Shown here one piece after another: positions 32,648 through 41,765 of a stretch of 64,000 nucleotides of DNA. Origin of the DNA: Saltatorellus ferox (GTDB lineage: Bacteria > Planctomycetota > UBA1135 > GCA-002686595); contig CP036434.1 of NCBI GenBank assembly GCA_007751475.1, positions 7,011,524 to 7,075,523 of the forward strand, written 5' to 3'. The position numbers and the translations under genes are program-made. The notes below the pieces were generated by a model. It did no database searches. It had not been told where the DNA came from and saw nothing but the letters and a program-made list of their open reading frames with translations. The first letter of the stretch is position 1. Each line of letters starts with the position of its first letter.

Positions 32648-35149
32648 TCAGCGCAGATCGATTCGTATCGCCCAGCCCGCTTCCGGAGGCCGCTCGGAGG
32701 TGGAGTGAAGCCAGCGCCGAACGGACTGCCAGGCTCGATCATCGAGTCCGCGGTGAGACCCCTGGCCGAACGTGCCATCGAGTCGCAGCCTGTCTGGCTG
32801 GTCTGGATCGCCAGCAGCGAGTACCAGGGTACACCCCGAGTCGCCCGCGGGTCGATGGATCAGGAGCCTGACGGCCGCGCCCATGGTGACGGTCCTCTGG
32901 AGCCACGCAAGGATGGCTTCATGGTCCAGCGGGCGGCCCTGGAGCTTCGACAGCTCGGCACCGAGCGTCTCGTCGCCGCCAGGCCGGAAGATCACCCGAT
33001 TCACGGTGGTTCCAAGCCGCGTGATGCCGCGCTCCAGTGCGCTGCGCTGGGATGGCGTACCTTCGAACCTCCCCATGGCTCGTCGTAGTGCCGGAAGCGC
33101 CTCCAGCCCGGCCATGGCGATCTTGGTCTCGGCCGCTTCGAGGGCGTCAAGATCCGCCGACTGCAACGCCTTTAGCAGGGGGACGACGATCTCGTCATCG
33201 AGCGAAGGAATCGCCGGCGCGCCGACCGGGGTGGGCTCGGGCTCCTCGCCGAGGGATACGCGGAGCCGGTTGCGGATCTCCTCGAGCACGCGGTCACGAT
33301 CCTCCCGTGGAGCATCGACGGGAAAGGCCGCGGCGTTTCCCCCGCGCGCGAGAAGGTAGGCACCGACGAGGTCCGACACGCGCGAGTCGGGTCCGCGGTA
33401 CGGGGATCCGTGCGGAATGAGGCTCGCGACCTCGGCGCCGTCGACGAGCCCGCGGAGAAGGATTCGAGCGATCGCGGGATCGCGGGTCGAAACGGATTCG
33501 CGCGCGGCGATCTCTCTCCCTATCGCGTACCGCGTGATCGCCGTCTTCATCGGGGTTTCGGCGGCGATGGCGTCCCATGCTTCGAGCTCCACGAGCTGGA
33601 CGGCGAGGCGCCTCCACGCGTCCTCGTGAACCTGATCGTCGAAGAACGCGGCCTGCGTCGCTGGCAGGCGCGGCGAGCCATGACCCGGGTCCGTTCGCAG
33701 GATTTCCAGCGCAACACTGCGCGCTCGCTTCGGATCCCATCGCCCGAGCCGCTGTGCGGCCATCTGCCTGACGGCGAAAGGTCGTTCCGGAGCGCATTGC
33801 TCACTCATGATGGCCTCGATCGAGACGTGATCTGCCTGGCCGAGTTCGGAGATCAACTGGACGCGACGAGAGATCGCCATGTCGGCGGCGAGGAGTGAGC
33901 GGAGCGCCTGGGCGGCGGCCGCAGGATCACTCTCGACCAGGCGCCGGATGGCACCTGTGTCCACCCAACCCTTGTTCAAGATCTCCTCGGTAAGCAGCGT
34001 CGACTCGCCCTCCGCCTGGCGTCGCAAGAGCCAATCCCGCGCCGCTTCGGGAGTGGCGAACCACTTGCCCGTGATGGCTTCGACGCCCATCTGCGCCGCC
34101 ATTCCGACCTTGATCGTCTCCGGACTCAGACCCCACCGCCCATGGGAAACGGCCCGCGTCAACGTAGTATCGCCGAACGCGTCGACGAGCGCCGGCAGCG
34201 ATTCATCGCCCATGGAGATCAGTCGATCGAGCATCGTGGACCCCTTACCACGCGAATGAAGGCTCACGCTTCCATTGATGCTGAAGACGGCCTCCGAATC
34301 TCGCAGGCGCTGGACCAGCGCGCGCGCCAGCGACTCTCCGGTCAAGGATTCGAGTTCCTCGTCGGTGGGAAGCCCCGGCGCCTCGACGATCATGCGGGCC
34401 AAGATGTCGGCTTCCGAACGTGCTGGCCCCGCGAAGTGACTCTCGGGAAAGAGCTCGGCAAAACGCAGGAGCCGCGCTCGTTTCCCGGCAAGGCCAGCGG
34501 TCATCCCGGAACCGGTCCATGCGGCCACACGTTCGAACACCTCGGTGTCCGCTCGAAGGAGGGCGGAGAGCTGCGTCCCCGACCGCCCTCTCGATCGCTC
34601 CTCGAGTCCGTACCTGATCGCTGCCGCATCGAGGAGGCGGGACTCCAGATCCCCGGCGTCGCTCCGGTAGGCGCGGCGAGCCGCCATGATGAGCTGGCTA
34701 CGGACGGGGAGGACGTTCCCGAACCCAAAGGCGCCGGCGTCATCGACGTCATCGCCCACGTCGGGGTCAGCGCTCTCCCGCTGGATCTCGTGGAGCCACT
34801 GTTCTGCCGCGTCGCGGAATTCGACGACCTCCATCCGAGTGTCGTCACCGGCACCCGCCCCCTGCGCCTTCGGCACGCGAAGCGAGAAACCGCCGAACGC
34901 GAACAGCTCGATACGATCATCCGACTCCGAGACGACGAACGCGAGGCCAGACTCGCCATGTCGCGTCCATCGAACCGTTCGAAGATCGACTCCATCCGGA
35001 TAGTCCAGCCGGTCGAGCCAGGCGTAGAGCCCGTCACGCCCGGAGCGATCCGGAACCTCGACAGGCGCTGGTGACTGAGCCGACGCCACACAGGTAGCCG
35101 CTACGAGCAGACACGAGGTGGTGACCAGGGCGGTGAGACTGTGATTCAT
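32648..35149 (-). CDS. Large secreted helical-repeat protein, unknown function
   Basis: 833 residues with a cleavable signal (LTALVTTSCLLVAATCVASAQ). The N-terminal ~110 residues include beta strands (SGLAFVVSESDDRIELFAFG). The rest is rich in amphipathic helices in HEAT/armadillo-like succession, for example IEAIMSEQCAPERPFAVRQM then AAQRLGRWDPKRARSVALEI. No catalytic motif or membrane segment after the signal. The family is not recognised. It is read toward repeat block A and away from block E, and looks intact. Confidence 0.6.
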   Translation of the reverse strand: MNHSLTALVTTSCLLVAATCVASAQSPAPVEVPDRSGRDGLYAWLDRLDYPDGVDLRTVRWTRHGESGLAFVVSESDDRIELFAFGGFSLRVPKAQGAGAGDDTRMEVVEFRDAAEQWLHEIQRESADPDVGDDVDDAGAFGFGNVLPVRSQLIMAARRAYRSDAGDLESRLLDAAAIRYGLEERSRGRSGTQLSALLRADTEVFERVAAWTGSGMTAGLAGKRARLLRFAELFPESHFAGPARSEADILARMIVEAPGLPTDEELESLTGESLARALVQRLRDSEAVFSINGSVSLHSRGKGSTMLDRLISMGDESLPALVDAFGDTTLTRAVSHGRWGLSPETIKVGMAAQMGVEAITGKWFATPEAARDWLLRRQAEGESTLLTEEILNKGWVDTGAIRRLVESDPAAAAQALRSLLAADMAISRRVQLISELGQADHVSIEAIMSEQCAPERPFAVRQMAAQRLGRWDPKRARSVALEILRTDPGHGSPRLPATQAAFFDDQVHEDAWRRLAVQLVELEAWDAIAAETPMKTAITRYAIGREIAARESVSTRDPAIARILLRGLVDGAEVASLIPHGSPYRGPDSRVSDLVGAYLLARGGNAAAFPVDAPREDRDRVLEEIRNRLRVSLGEEPEPTPVGAPAIPSLDDEIVVPLLKALQSADLDALEAAETKIAMAGLEALPALRRAMGRFEGTPSQRSALERGITRLGTTVNRVIFRPGGDETLGAELSKLQGRPLDHEAILAWLQRTVTMGAAVRLLIHRPAGDSGCTLVLAAGDPDQPDRLRLDGTFGQGSHRGLDDRAWQSVRRWLHSTSERPPEAGWAIRIDLR

Positions 35150-35312
35150 GGGAAGTGCTGTAGTGGATCAAGTGCAGGGTAGTCACCAAGTCAGCCGCCC
35201 AAAGATCTCAGAATCGGGGCGGGATCCATGAACGCACCTGGCCACTTTCGGCTCGCGGGTGCCGCCGTGCTCATCCGCGCGCCCGGTCCCATCGTCCATG
35301 GATTCGAGCCGT

Positions 35313-35352
35313 GCGCCGTTCCGCCACTCCGCTTGGAAAGCCTATCCTTGCG
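35313..35352. repeat. Repeat block E, degenerate copy of the block terminus
   Basis: About 40 bases matching the last ~42 bases of blocks A-C with a few substitutions: GTGCGCCGTTCCGCCACTCC followed by GCTTGGAAAGCCTATCC. It lies directly next to an IS91-like transposase remnant on the opposite strand. The remaining gene-free sequence around it (35150-35312) shows nothing else. Confidence 0.7.
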
Positions 35353-35465
35353 TCCCTCACGCCCTCCAATACCTTCCGCGCCGTCTCCGGGTCCGTGATC
35401 ACCGAGATCACGTGCCGACGCCCGCGGCAGCGCGGACAGCTCAGGATGTCCTCCGAGAAAGCTCT
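35345..35465 (-). pseudogene. IS91-family transposase, C-terminal remnant
   Basis: Minus-strand frame reading AFSEDILSCPRCRGRRHVIS then VITDPETARKVLEGVRDARI. The CPRC zinc-ribbon half followed by an 'I-D/E-P-x-x-x-x-x-L' helix is how the C-terminus of many IS91/Y2-type transposases ends. Only ~40 residues remain; upstream it is cut at the 5' end of the gene starting at 35469. The frame runs straight into the degenerate block E, which suggests block E is the element's 3' terminal sequence. Assignment is by pattern memory, not search. Confidence 0.5.
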
Positions 35466-35468
35466 GCC

Positions 35469-36950
35469 ATGATCGCTCTCCTCGCCCTTACGCTCTCGCA
35501 GCTCGCGCCGACCGCGCCGACCGCGCCAGTCAGCCAACAAGATCGCGCAGTCGCACCGCTCTTTCGGATAGAGATCACGCGCCTCGAGGAACTCACCCGC
35601 GGGCTCCTCGACTCCTCCGCGATGAAGTTCTGGCGGCGTCGCCCTCTCATGAGATCCTGGCGGATGGAGACGGACCTGCTCGGAAGAGTCGCCATCGGGT
35701 TGGACGGCCTGGCTGAGTTCCTACCGAACCGGGTTGAGTTCGTGCTTGGCGCTGATTCCCGCGCGTTTGCCCATGCGGCCGCTCGCTACGGGTCTGTCAT
35801 CCGGCTCGTCTCGGATGAAGAGGCCCTGGCAGGGGAAGACCTTGGCGAAGTCCTGGGGACAGCGGGCCCGGCCGCGAAGGCCGAGTTCATCGCGATGATG
35901 ACCACATTCGAGTCCATGGAGGCGGAGCTTGTCCTGGACTGGAAGAGCGAGGAAGCCGCCAGGCGAGCCCTGCCCCTCGTGGAAGGCCTCATACGCTCGT
36001 CTGGCTCCGAAGGAGGTGCGAAGAGCACTTCGAACGGGCTCCCCCTGATTCAGTCGGTCCACGACTTCGCCATCCTTCTGGCGCCCGCATCCCTCAGCAA
36101 GTTCATCGATGAGGCCAGCTCCGACACGGAGGTTGCATGGAGGTCGCGGAGCACCGTGGCTGTGAACCAGGAGGGCCAACGAATCGTCGTTCGACTGGGG
36201 CCGAATCACACCACACCGACCATCCCCGTCGACGACGAGCGAGTCTTCCTCAACGCACAGTGGGACCTCGGGGAAGACCTCGCCGAGGAGATCATGGGGG
36301 CTCTGCTGGCTGCCCATGGCAACGATGGGTCTGGCATCGGCCAAGAGGACCTCGACGAGATCATGGCTTCCATCGAGGACTCCCTGCCTGGCCGCGGGGA
36401 GCTCGAATGCTCAATCGCCGAGGATCGTGCTCTGGAGCTTATCCTTCGATCGAAGCCATCGCCCGACGCGATCCCGCTCCACGAAACAGGCTTGCTCCCG
36501 ATGGTCCCGCGCACGCCCGCCGCGTGGTTCGCTTCGGGCACGGCCTCGTGGATCGACGCATTCGAGGGGGTCGTCCATGCAGCGGGCAGGGCGGTCGCGC
36601 GATCGGAGCGGCTTCCAGAGAAGGGCGTTCGAGAGAACGCTGCCAGGCTAATGCCGACGCTGCAAATGAGGCTGGACGAAGCGCGGGACGCGTTTGGACC
36701 GGGGTCACTCGCCTGGGCAACGACCCACCTGATGAACGGGGAACGGGGCGACGCGGAAACGCAGCCCGCGCTCACTGATGGCCTGGGGCGGGCGAGCCTT
36801 CGCATCGACCTCACCACGCTACCGACGTCGATGGGCTCAACCGCCGCTGCCGCCGGAGAGTCCTGGTACTTCCAGGCCTGGCACCGTGACAGGACGGACG
36901 TCGGGGTCACGTCTGGATTGAGCTCGGCGGTCCAGGCTAACTGGCAGTAG
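35469..36950 (+). CDS. Secreted protein of unknown function with a captured C-terminal tail
   Basis: 493 residues. ATG at 35469 with a short signal (MIALLALTLSQLAPTAPTAP). Residues ~20-436 are mixed alpha/beta without a recognised family (VAIGLDGLAEFLPNRVEFVL, GELECSIAEDRALELILRSK). From 36777 the frame enters repeat block B. The last 57 residues are therefore identical to the end of the beta-helix protein (DGLGRASLRIDLTTLPTSMG...). Only about a third of the C-terminal domain is present, so this is an in-frame fusion that replaced the original 3' end. Stability of the product is doubtful. Confidence 0.55.
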   Translation: MIALLALTLSQLAPTAPTAPVSQQDRAVAPLFRIEITRLEELTRGLLDSSAMKFWRRRPLMRSWRMETDLLGRVAIGLDGLAEFLPNRVEFVLGADSRAFAHAAARYGSVIRLVSDEEALAGEDLGEVLGTAGPAAKAEFIAMMTTFESMEAELVLDWKSEEAARRALPLVEGLIRSSGSEGGAKSTSNGLPLIQSVHDFAILLAPASLSKFIDEASSDTEVAWRSRSTVAVNQEGQRIVVRLGPNHTTPTIPVDDERVFLNAQWDLGEDLAEEIMGALLAAHGNDGSGIGQEDLDEIMASIEDSLPGRGELECSIAEDRALELILRSKPSPDAIPLHETGLLPMVPRTPAAWFASGTASWIDAFEGVVHAAGRAVARSERLPEKGVRENAARLMPTLQMRLDEARDAFGPGSLAWATTHLMNGERGDAETQPALTDGLGRASLRIDLTTLPTSMGSTAAAAGESWYFQAWHRDRTDVGVTSGLSSAVQANWQ

Positions 36951-37133
36951 TTGCGGCGGCGGTACTTCGTCGCCAGTCGTTCGGCGAGTCTCAGATCGCG
37001 CGGCCGGGGGGGATGCCGTGCCTGAGTCTCTGGGTGCTCGCCCGCGTCGCGGCGCGCGCAGAACGGCGAGCAATCAACGCCTGCTCGAGGCCTAGTGCGT
37101 CGTTTCGCCACCCCGCTTGGAATTCCTATCCGT
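36777..37133 (+). repeat. Repeat block B (357 bp, complete copy)
   Basis: Same length and near-identical sequence to block A. The left edge lies inside the gene starting at 35469. The right edge abuts the truncated M20 peptidase at 37134. Confidence 0.95.
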
Positions 37134-37483
37134 TGGCCGCCCTGACGGAGGCGCTCACCAACGACGCCCCGAGCCACGCCAAGGTCACCTTCGAGAACGT
37201 GGACGGCGCGACCGGCTGGAACGCGCCGCCCTTTGCGCCGTGGCTGGACGCGGCGATCCAGGAGTCGAGCGAGGCGTTCTTCGGGAAGCCCGCCGTGTCC
37301 CTGGGGGAGGGCGGAACGATCCCGCTCATGGGCCTCCTCGGCGAGTCGTTCCCGGAGGCGCAGTTCGTGATCACGGGCGTGCTCGGCCCGGGGTCGAACG
37401 CCCACGGGCCGAACGAGTTCCTGCACCTCGAGATGGCGGAGCGACTCACGGCCTGCGTGGCGTGGATCGTGGCGAAGATGTGA
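37134..37483 (+). pseudogene. M20-family metallopeptidase, C-terminal fragment
   Basis: In-frame from the edge of block B: LAALTEALTNDAPSHAKVTF, NVDGATGWNAPPFAPWLDAA, GEGGTIPLMGLLGESFPEAQ and VLGPGSNAHGPNEFLHLEMA. The GEGGTIPLM and GPGSNAHGPNE segments with catalytic-domain metal ligands (Glu, His) are classic M20 dipeptidase. About 350 N-terminal residues are missing and are not elsewhere in the window. No start codon with a ribosome site remains, so it is treated as a dead remnant created by the block B junction. Confidence 0.8.
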
Positions 37484-37514
37484 GCCTTCGCTTGCCCCAT
37501 GCCGCCGCCTCGGT

Positions 37515-39239
37515 TCAGGGAACGAATTGCCCTACGAATCCTGCAGCCCAGTTCATGCCGGTTCCGCAGGGGCCGCCCGGGTCGCGGTAGAGGACCTGGA
37601 AAGTCCCGCGTGTCCCCGGGAAGATGCCGATAGGTTCCATGGCCGGTGGGATCCAATCCGCCTCTCCTTGCGCATTGGCTCGGAACACGTGGATGAAGGA
37701 CGGAGCGACGAATGGATGCCGAAGGAGAAGTCCATCTCCTGAGACAGCCGGCAATGCGGCTTCATCGGGCAATTGGCGCATGTTGGCCACGAGCCCCAGC
37801 GTGTTCGGTGGAAGGCCTTCCATGTGGAACTGACAGGCCACGCTGTAGATGGAGAGTTGACCCCTGGCCCATACCCGTGCGCCGCGTCCCGTGGAGTTCA
37901 CGCAGCCCTCGAGTGGATCCACCGGGTCGTTTCCGCAGGGGCACGGCGCGGCTGCGGACGGCAGTGCGATCGGCGTTCCGAGCTCATCGCACGTGATGGG
38001 ATTCTTGTCGGGCAGCCGGACCACATAGGCACCGCCCACGGACGAGAAGCCGCCGGTACTTAGCTCTGGATATGCCACCAGCATCTGATCGTCGTCGAAG
38101 GCGAAGGACTGCTCGAAGTTTCCTCCTTGGAAATAGCTCGGGATCTGGAGCCTTCCGTCCAGTCCCCAATATCCGCCGCAGTGGGTGAAGTGCATCACTC
38201 CACCGGAATGAACGCTTGGAATCGCGGGGGCCAATCCGTCGCCTCCTACCAGTAGGCGCTGGCCCCGGAGGTCAACGAAGCGCCCCATGTTAGCGACCCA
38301 CACGTCCGGATACGCAGCGGCCCGGAGGCGCCACTTGCGCGATGGTGTGCGGTTGTAGATCCGAACGCTGCCGTAACCCGCGGACCCATAGTTGGCCACG
38401 ACCGCGAGCTGATCTCCGTCCAATGACATCCCGCGACTGAACTGGGCGTTCTCATCCGGGTAGGGGCTATCGAGGCGGTCGATGACCTCCCACAGGCCGC
38501 TCGGTGAGCGCTCGAAGATAACGACGAGGCCAGTCTCATGGCCGTTGATACGGTAGCCGTGGTTGCCGGCGACGATGACATCGCCGTGGATCTGCACCGC
38601 CTGCCCGATACCACCGGGGAACCCGAGACGACCATCGGTAGCCGAGTCAGAATGCTGCCAGACGGCGCCATCGAAGTCGTAGACGTGGATGGCGCCAGAG
38701 TTCGGGCCGATATACTGGGCGTCGATCAGGTGGTAGCTGCCCGAACCAACGACAAGCCTGTCTCCATCCAAGGCAACGCTGTCAGCGTTAAAATTGGTCT
38801 GGTTGCCCCCTGGCGGTGGAACGAGCCGACTGTGGAACGAGAAGTGGTCGCCGAGGTCCTCGTAGACATAGACAGACCCGCGACCGTTCTGGCTTGGAAG
38901 ATCGTCATTCAAGCAGATGACCGCAAGCCACCGCTCTGTCAGCGCAACTTTCCATCCGAACCAATCCTGGGATTCGCCGTCGAACGGCTCGATCGATTCA
39001 GAGTAGGACCATACACCCTGCGCATTCTTGCGGAACACAGCTACCAAGCCAGGCGCGAAAGGTTGGTTCGACCAGCCGCCCTTGTAGGCACCAAGGACGG
39101 CAACGTCAGAATGAATGGCAGCGCTCGTTCCAAGACGAAGGCCATCTCGTCCATCCGGGACCGTGAGAAGCTGTGTGGCTCCGGCAGTCGATCCAAAGAG
39201 TCCGAACGCTGTGATGATGTAGCTTGCGGTCAATTTCAT
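37515..39239 (-). CDS. Secreted FG-GAP/beta-propeller protein with CPCGN/NSTG C-terminal domain
   Basis: 574 residues with a signal peptide (MKLTASYIITAFGLFGSTAGA). Repeats of the form 'G-x-x-V-x-LDGDRLVVGS' (VALDGDRLVVGSGSYHLID, VQIHGDVIVAGNHGYRINGH, MSLDGDQLAVVANYG, VDLRGQRLLVGGDG) mark an FG-GAP-type propeller. The end begins PCPCGNDPVDPLEGCVNSTG and runs to QVLYRDPGGPCGTGMNWAAG, a surface-protein domain found repeatedly in this kind of genome. It begins 4 bases after the glycosidase-like gene on the same strand, so the two are probably one operon. Confidence 0.72.
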   Translation of the reverse strand: MKLTASYIITAFGLFGSTAGATQLLTVPDGRDGLRLGTSAAIHSDVAVLGAYKGGWSNQPFAPGLVAVFRKNAQGVWSYSESIEPFDGESQDWFGWKVALTERWLAVICLNDDLPSQNGRGSVYVYEDLGDHFSFHSRLVPPPGGNQTNFNADSVALDGDRLVVGSGSYHLIDAQYIGPNSGAIHVYDFDGAVWQHSDSATDGRLGFPGGIGQAVQIHGDVIVAGNHGYRINGHETGLVVIFERSPSGLWEVIDRLDSPYPDENAQFSRGMSLDGDQLAVVANYGSAGYGSVRIYNRTPSRKWRLRAAAYPDVWVANMGRFVDLRGQRLLVGGDGLAPAIPSVHSGGVMHFTHCGGYWGLDGRLQIPSYFQGGNFEQSFAFDDDQMLVAYPELSTGGFSSVGGAYVVRLPDKNPITCDELGTPIALPSAAAPCPCGNDPVDPLEGCVNSTGRGARVWARGQLSIYSVACQFHMEGLPPNTLGLVANMRQLPDEAALPAVSGDGLLLRHPFVAPSFIHVFRANAQGEADWIPPAMEPIGIFPGTRGTFQVLYRDPGGPCGTGMNWAAGFVGQFVP

Positions 39240-39243
39240 GGCC

Positions 39244-41460
39244 CTAGTTCACCCGCGTGATGAGGTAGATGTAGTCACTGCCATAGAGGGCAGGGTCGAG
39301 ACTGCTGGTATCCGGTGAGTGGGAACCTCCACCAGCGGTCAGCTGAAACACCGTGGGAGAACCGATCGGCATCGTTGAACTGGCGTTGAACCACCTGCCC
39401 ACGTAGTCGTACGGTCCACTTGAAGAGGGGGCAGTGACAGCCACCGTTCCAGGATTCGCTGTCGATCCGGTCCCGAGCGTCGGGTAGTAGATGACGTACG
39501 TGGAGTCATGGTCGGTCAGGACCTCCGCGTCACCAAACTCTGCATCGTTCGCTTCGTTCATCACGCTCCCATCGCTGGGCTCCATCGAGCGCAATGGGAA
39601 GCTCGAGAGCAGCTCCCGGAACGCACGAGTCTGCGTCAGGATCATGGCTCGAGTGCGGAAGTTCTCTACTCGCAGGTCCCCGCCACCGAAGGACCGGTCA
39701 GGCACCTGAACCGTTCCACCGAAGCTGTAGTAGCCAAAGTACCAGTCGATATTCCCGCCAGAGAGCAACACGTCGAACAGAACGCGCTTGCGTCGGTCTT
39801 CGGATGTCGCCGTGGCGCAGGGCGTACCTGCCCCAGGAGACTCGTCACCGACTCCATTGTTGTTCGACCCCTGCTCGTCGACATCCATGACGACGAACCG
39901 ACTGCTGGACCCCGTGCTTCCGCTCGATCCAGCGACGAAGATGGACTGGATCGACTCGGTGAAGTCGCTGTAAGAGGACCTTGGACCAGCGACGTTCGAA
40001 GAGCAGTCGTTGAATCTCTGTTCGAACCCATGCAGCTGCATCGAGGTGCAATCAAGCCACCAGTCGGCGTCGCTGACCTGGTCTCGAATCTGCGTGTAAA
40101 GCTCCTGGAGACTGAGGTTGGGAGCTCCGTGGACGGAGATCGGATGCCCGATCCAGGACCCCACCACGCCCGAGCGATAGGGATCGTAGTCGCTGATGTC
40201 CCAGCGCTGGATCCAGTGGGCCATGTCCGTGAGCTCGGTCACCGTGAACTGAGCGGAGTTCCCTGCCGGGTCCAGAATGTTCTCTTCGCAGAGGTTCCAT
40301 TTGACACCCTGGAGATGTCCGAACATGGCCACCATGTTCTTCTGGAACAGCCGCCTTTCGATGGAATCAGACCCGGCACCGAGCCATGCGATGTTCTCCC
40401 CTTCGGTCTCGGCCAGGAAGAACTGGAGCATGATGCCTCGCGCCATCGCATGCTCGAACACCGTGGTCCACTCGCGCATTCGCTTGACGCTGTAGTTGCG
40501 TCTGACGTCTCCAGAGGTCCCTGCCGCGACGGGATGGTTTCCTAACGAATCTGCCGCATCCTTCGGGGTTCCGATGAAGGGATGCACGTCTCTGCCATCA
40601 CCCCCGAGGTTCATGAGCAGCATGTACATGCTGTTCACTCCGACGCTGCTCAGGTAGTTGAGAGCCCCTATGATCCCACGGCCACTCTGGGCAACACCGT
40701 CCGCAGTCCACTCGGGGTCGCCGTTCGAAAGGTCCCAATCCAATTCGTGAGCCTGATACTCGTGAATGAAGCCGTTCACCTGCGCTGGCGATCCGACACC
40801 GTCCACACTGGCCTCTGGCCCCGTGTAGTCCGTGAACCCTGAGTACGCCAAGAAGTTCTCCGGGCTGCCGACGCCCCCTTTCAGGAAGGTCTCGCCGTTC
40901 GAGTGCCGCAGGTAGCGTGTACCGAGTGCGCCTGGCTCCCTGAACGCCAGGATCGGTCCTTTCGCGAGGAATCCAGGGGCCGTCTGTTCGGGGCCGATGA
41001 CTATGACATCCCTGTTCCATTCCTTCACGAAGGTGGGGGAGGCTGCCGCAGCAGCGGGCGCGTCCGAGACGTTGATGAACGGGCCTTCCTCGAAGACGAA
41101 CCGGATGCTGTAGAGCCCCTGCAGCGTGGGGGCCGTGAAGTGGACACGCCACCTGTCTCCCACCGCTGGGTTGGGACCGCTTCCGTTGAAGAAGCCAGCG
41201 ATCTCGTAGGTCGGCAGGTTGCCCGGGGGCGTCACGACGGCGGTCAAGCGCCAGTGGAGCCAGGGGTTGTTGAACTGCGTTGGCGCCAGATAGGGGACGT
41301 CTACCGCCGCTTCATCGAAAGGGCCCCCAGGATTGTTGTCCGGGCTTTCACCCGTGGCGAAGTTGAACGTGAACGTCTGGTACGCCGGCAAGATTGGCGT
41401 GGCTCCAGGATTCTGGGCCGTAGCGGATGAAGCCGCTGGCACGACTGCGGCGAGCAGCAC
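39244..41460 (-). CDS. Secreted DUF5060-like / glycoside-hydrolase-like protein (start disrupted by heptamer repeat)
   Basis: 738 residues as read from GTG at 41460. The N-terminal ~120 residues (YQTFTFNFATGESPDNNPGG, DRWRVHFTAPTLQGLYSIRF) look like the DUF5060 immunoglobulin-like domain. The middle resembles the linked TIM-barrel (LRHSNGETFLKGGVGSPENF, NYLSSVGVNSMYMLLMNLGG). The real start is probably the ATG at 41518. Removing one 7-base unit of the repeat at 41477-41503 puts that ATG in frame and gives a full signal peptide. As sequenced the ATG frame stops early, so secretion may be switched off. Confidence 0.65.
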   Translation of the reverse strand: MLLAAVVPAASSATAQNPGATPILPAYQTFTFNFATGESPDNNPGGPFDEAAVDVPYLAPTQFNNPWLHWRLTAVVTPPGNLPTYEIAGFFNGSGPNPAVGDRWRVHFTAPTLQGLYSIRFVFEEGPFINVSDAPAAAAASPTFVKEWNRDVIVIGPEQTAPGFLAKGPILAFREPGALGTRYLRHSNGETFLKGGVGSPENFLAYSGFTDYTGPEASVDGVGSPAQVNGFIHEYQAHELDWDLSNGDPEWTADGVAQSGRGIIGALNYLSSVGVNSMYMLLMNLGGDGRDVHPFIGTPKDAADSLGNHPVAAGTSGDVRRNYSVKRMREWTTVFEHAMARGIMLQFFLAETEGENIAWLGAGSDSIERRLFQKNMVAMFGHLQGVKWNLCEENILDPAGNSAQFTVTELTDMAHWIQRWDISDYDPYRSGVVGSWIGHPISVHGAPNLSLQELYTQIRDQVSDADWWLDCTSMQLHGFEQRFNDCSSNVAGPRSSYSDFTESIQSIFVAGSSGSTGSSSRFVVMDVDEQGSNNNGVGDESPGAGTPCATATSEDRRKRVLFDVLLSGGNIDWYFGYYSFGGTVQVPDRSFGGGDLRVENFRTRAMILTQTRAFRELLSSFPLRSMEPSDGSVMNEANDAEFGDAEVLTDHDSTYVIYYPTLGTGSTANPGTVAVTAPSSSGPYDYVGRWFNASSTMPIGSPTVFQLTAGGGSHSPDTSSLDPALYGSDYIYLITRVN

Positions 41461-41476
41461 GCTAGCGAACGCGACT

Positions 41477-41503
41477 ACGCGGGACGCGGGACGCGGGACG
41501 CGG
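41477..41503. repeat. Heptanucleotide tandem repeat ACGCGGG, 3.9 units
   Basis: Three complete ACGCGGG units and six bases of a fourth, between the ATG at 41518 (minus strand) and the body of the glycosidase-like gene. Seven is not a multiple of three, so unit gain or loss shifts the reading frame. Confidence 0.9.
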
Positions 41504-41765
41504 AATTCTGATGGTCATGATGGCCGAAGGCGCTCAAGGCACCTGAGGTGGCGACTCACAGATGGAATCCTCCCTCACTCTCGCAATCCGGCGATGCAGA
41601 ATGGAGTGGGACAAGACAAGGGCAGGCAGCGAGCCAGGAAAAGTAACCCGCCTCATCTGGCAATGACGAGGCTGGTCGGCGAGACCGAGGAGATTCCCCG
41701 ATCGAGAAAGACTGTTACATGGCTCTTCGCAACTGCCCAGCATAAATCTCGGCTTTCCCCGGTGT

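Noticed and set aside
32264..33088. A 274-codon plus-strand frame starting near block A
   Set aside because: It crosses a gene-free interval into the antisense of the intact 833-residue secreted protein and has no recognisable motif.
30299..37133. Integron gene-cassette array, with the block termini as attC sites
   Set aside because: The blocks lack paired attC core sites (GTTRRRY / RYYYAAC) and the imperfect-hairpin form. No integrase is seen, and the blocks carry a shared gene tail, which attC sites do not.
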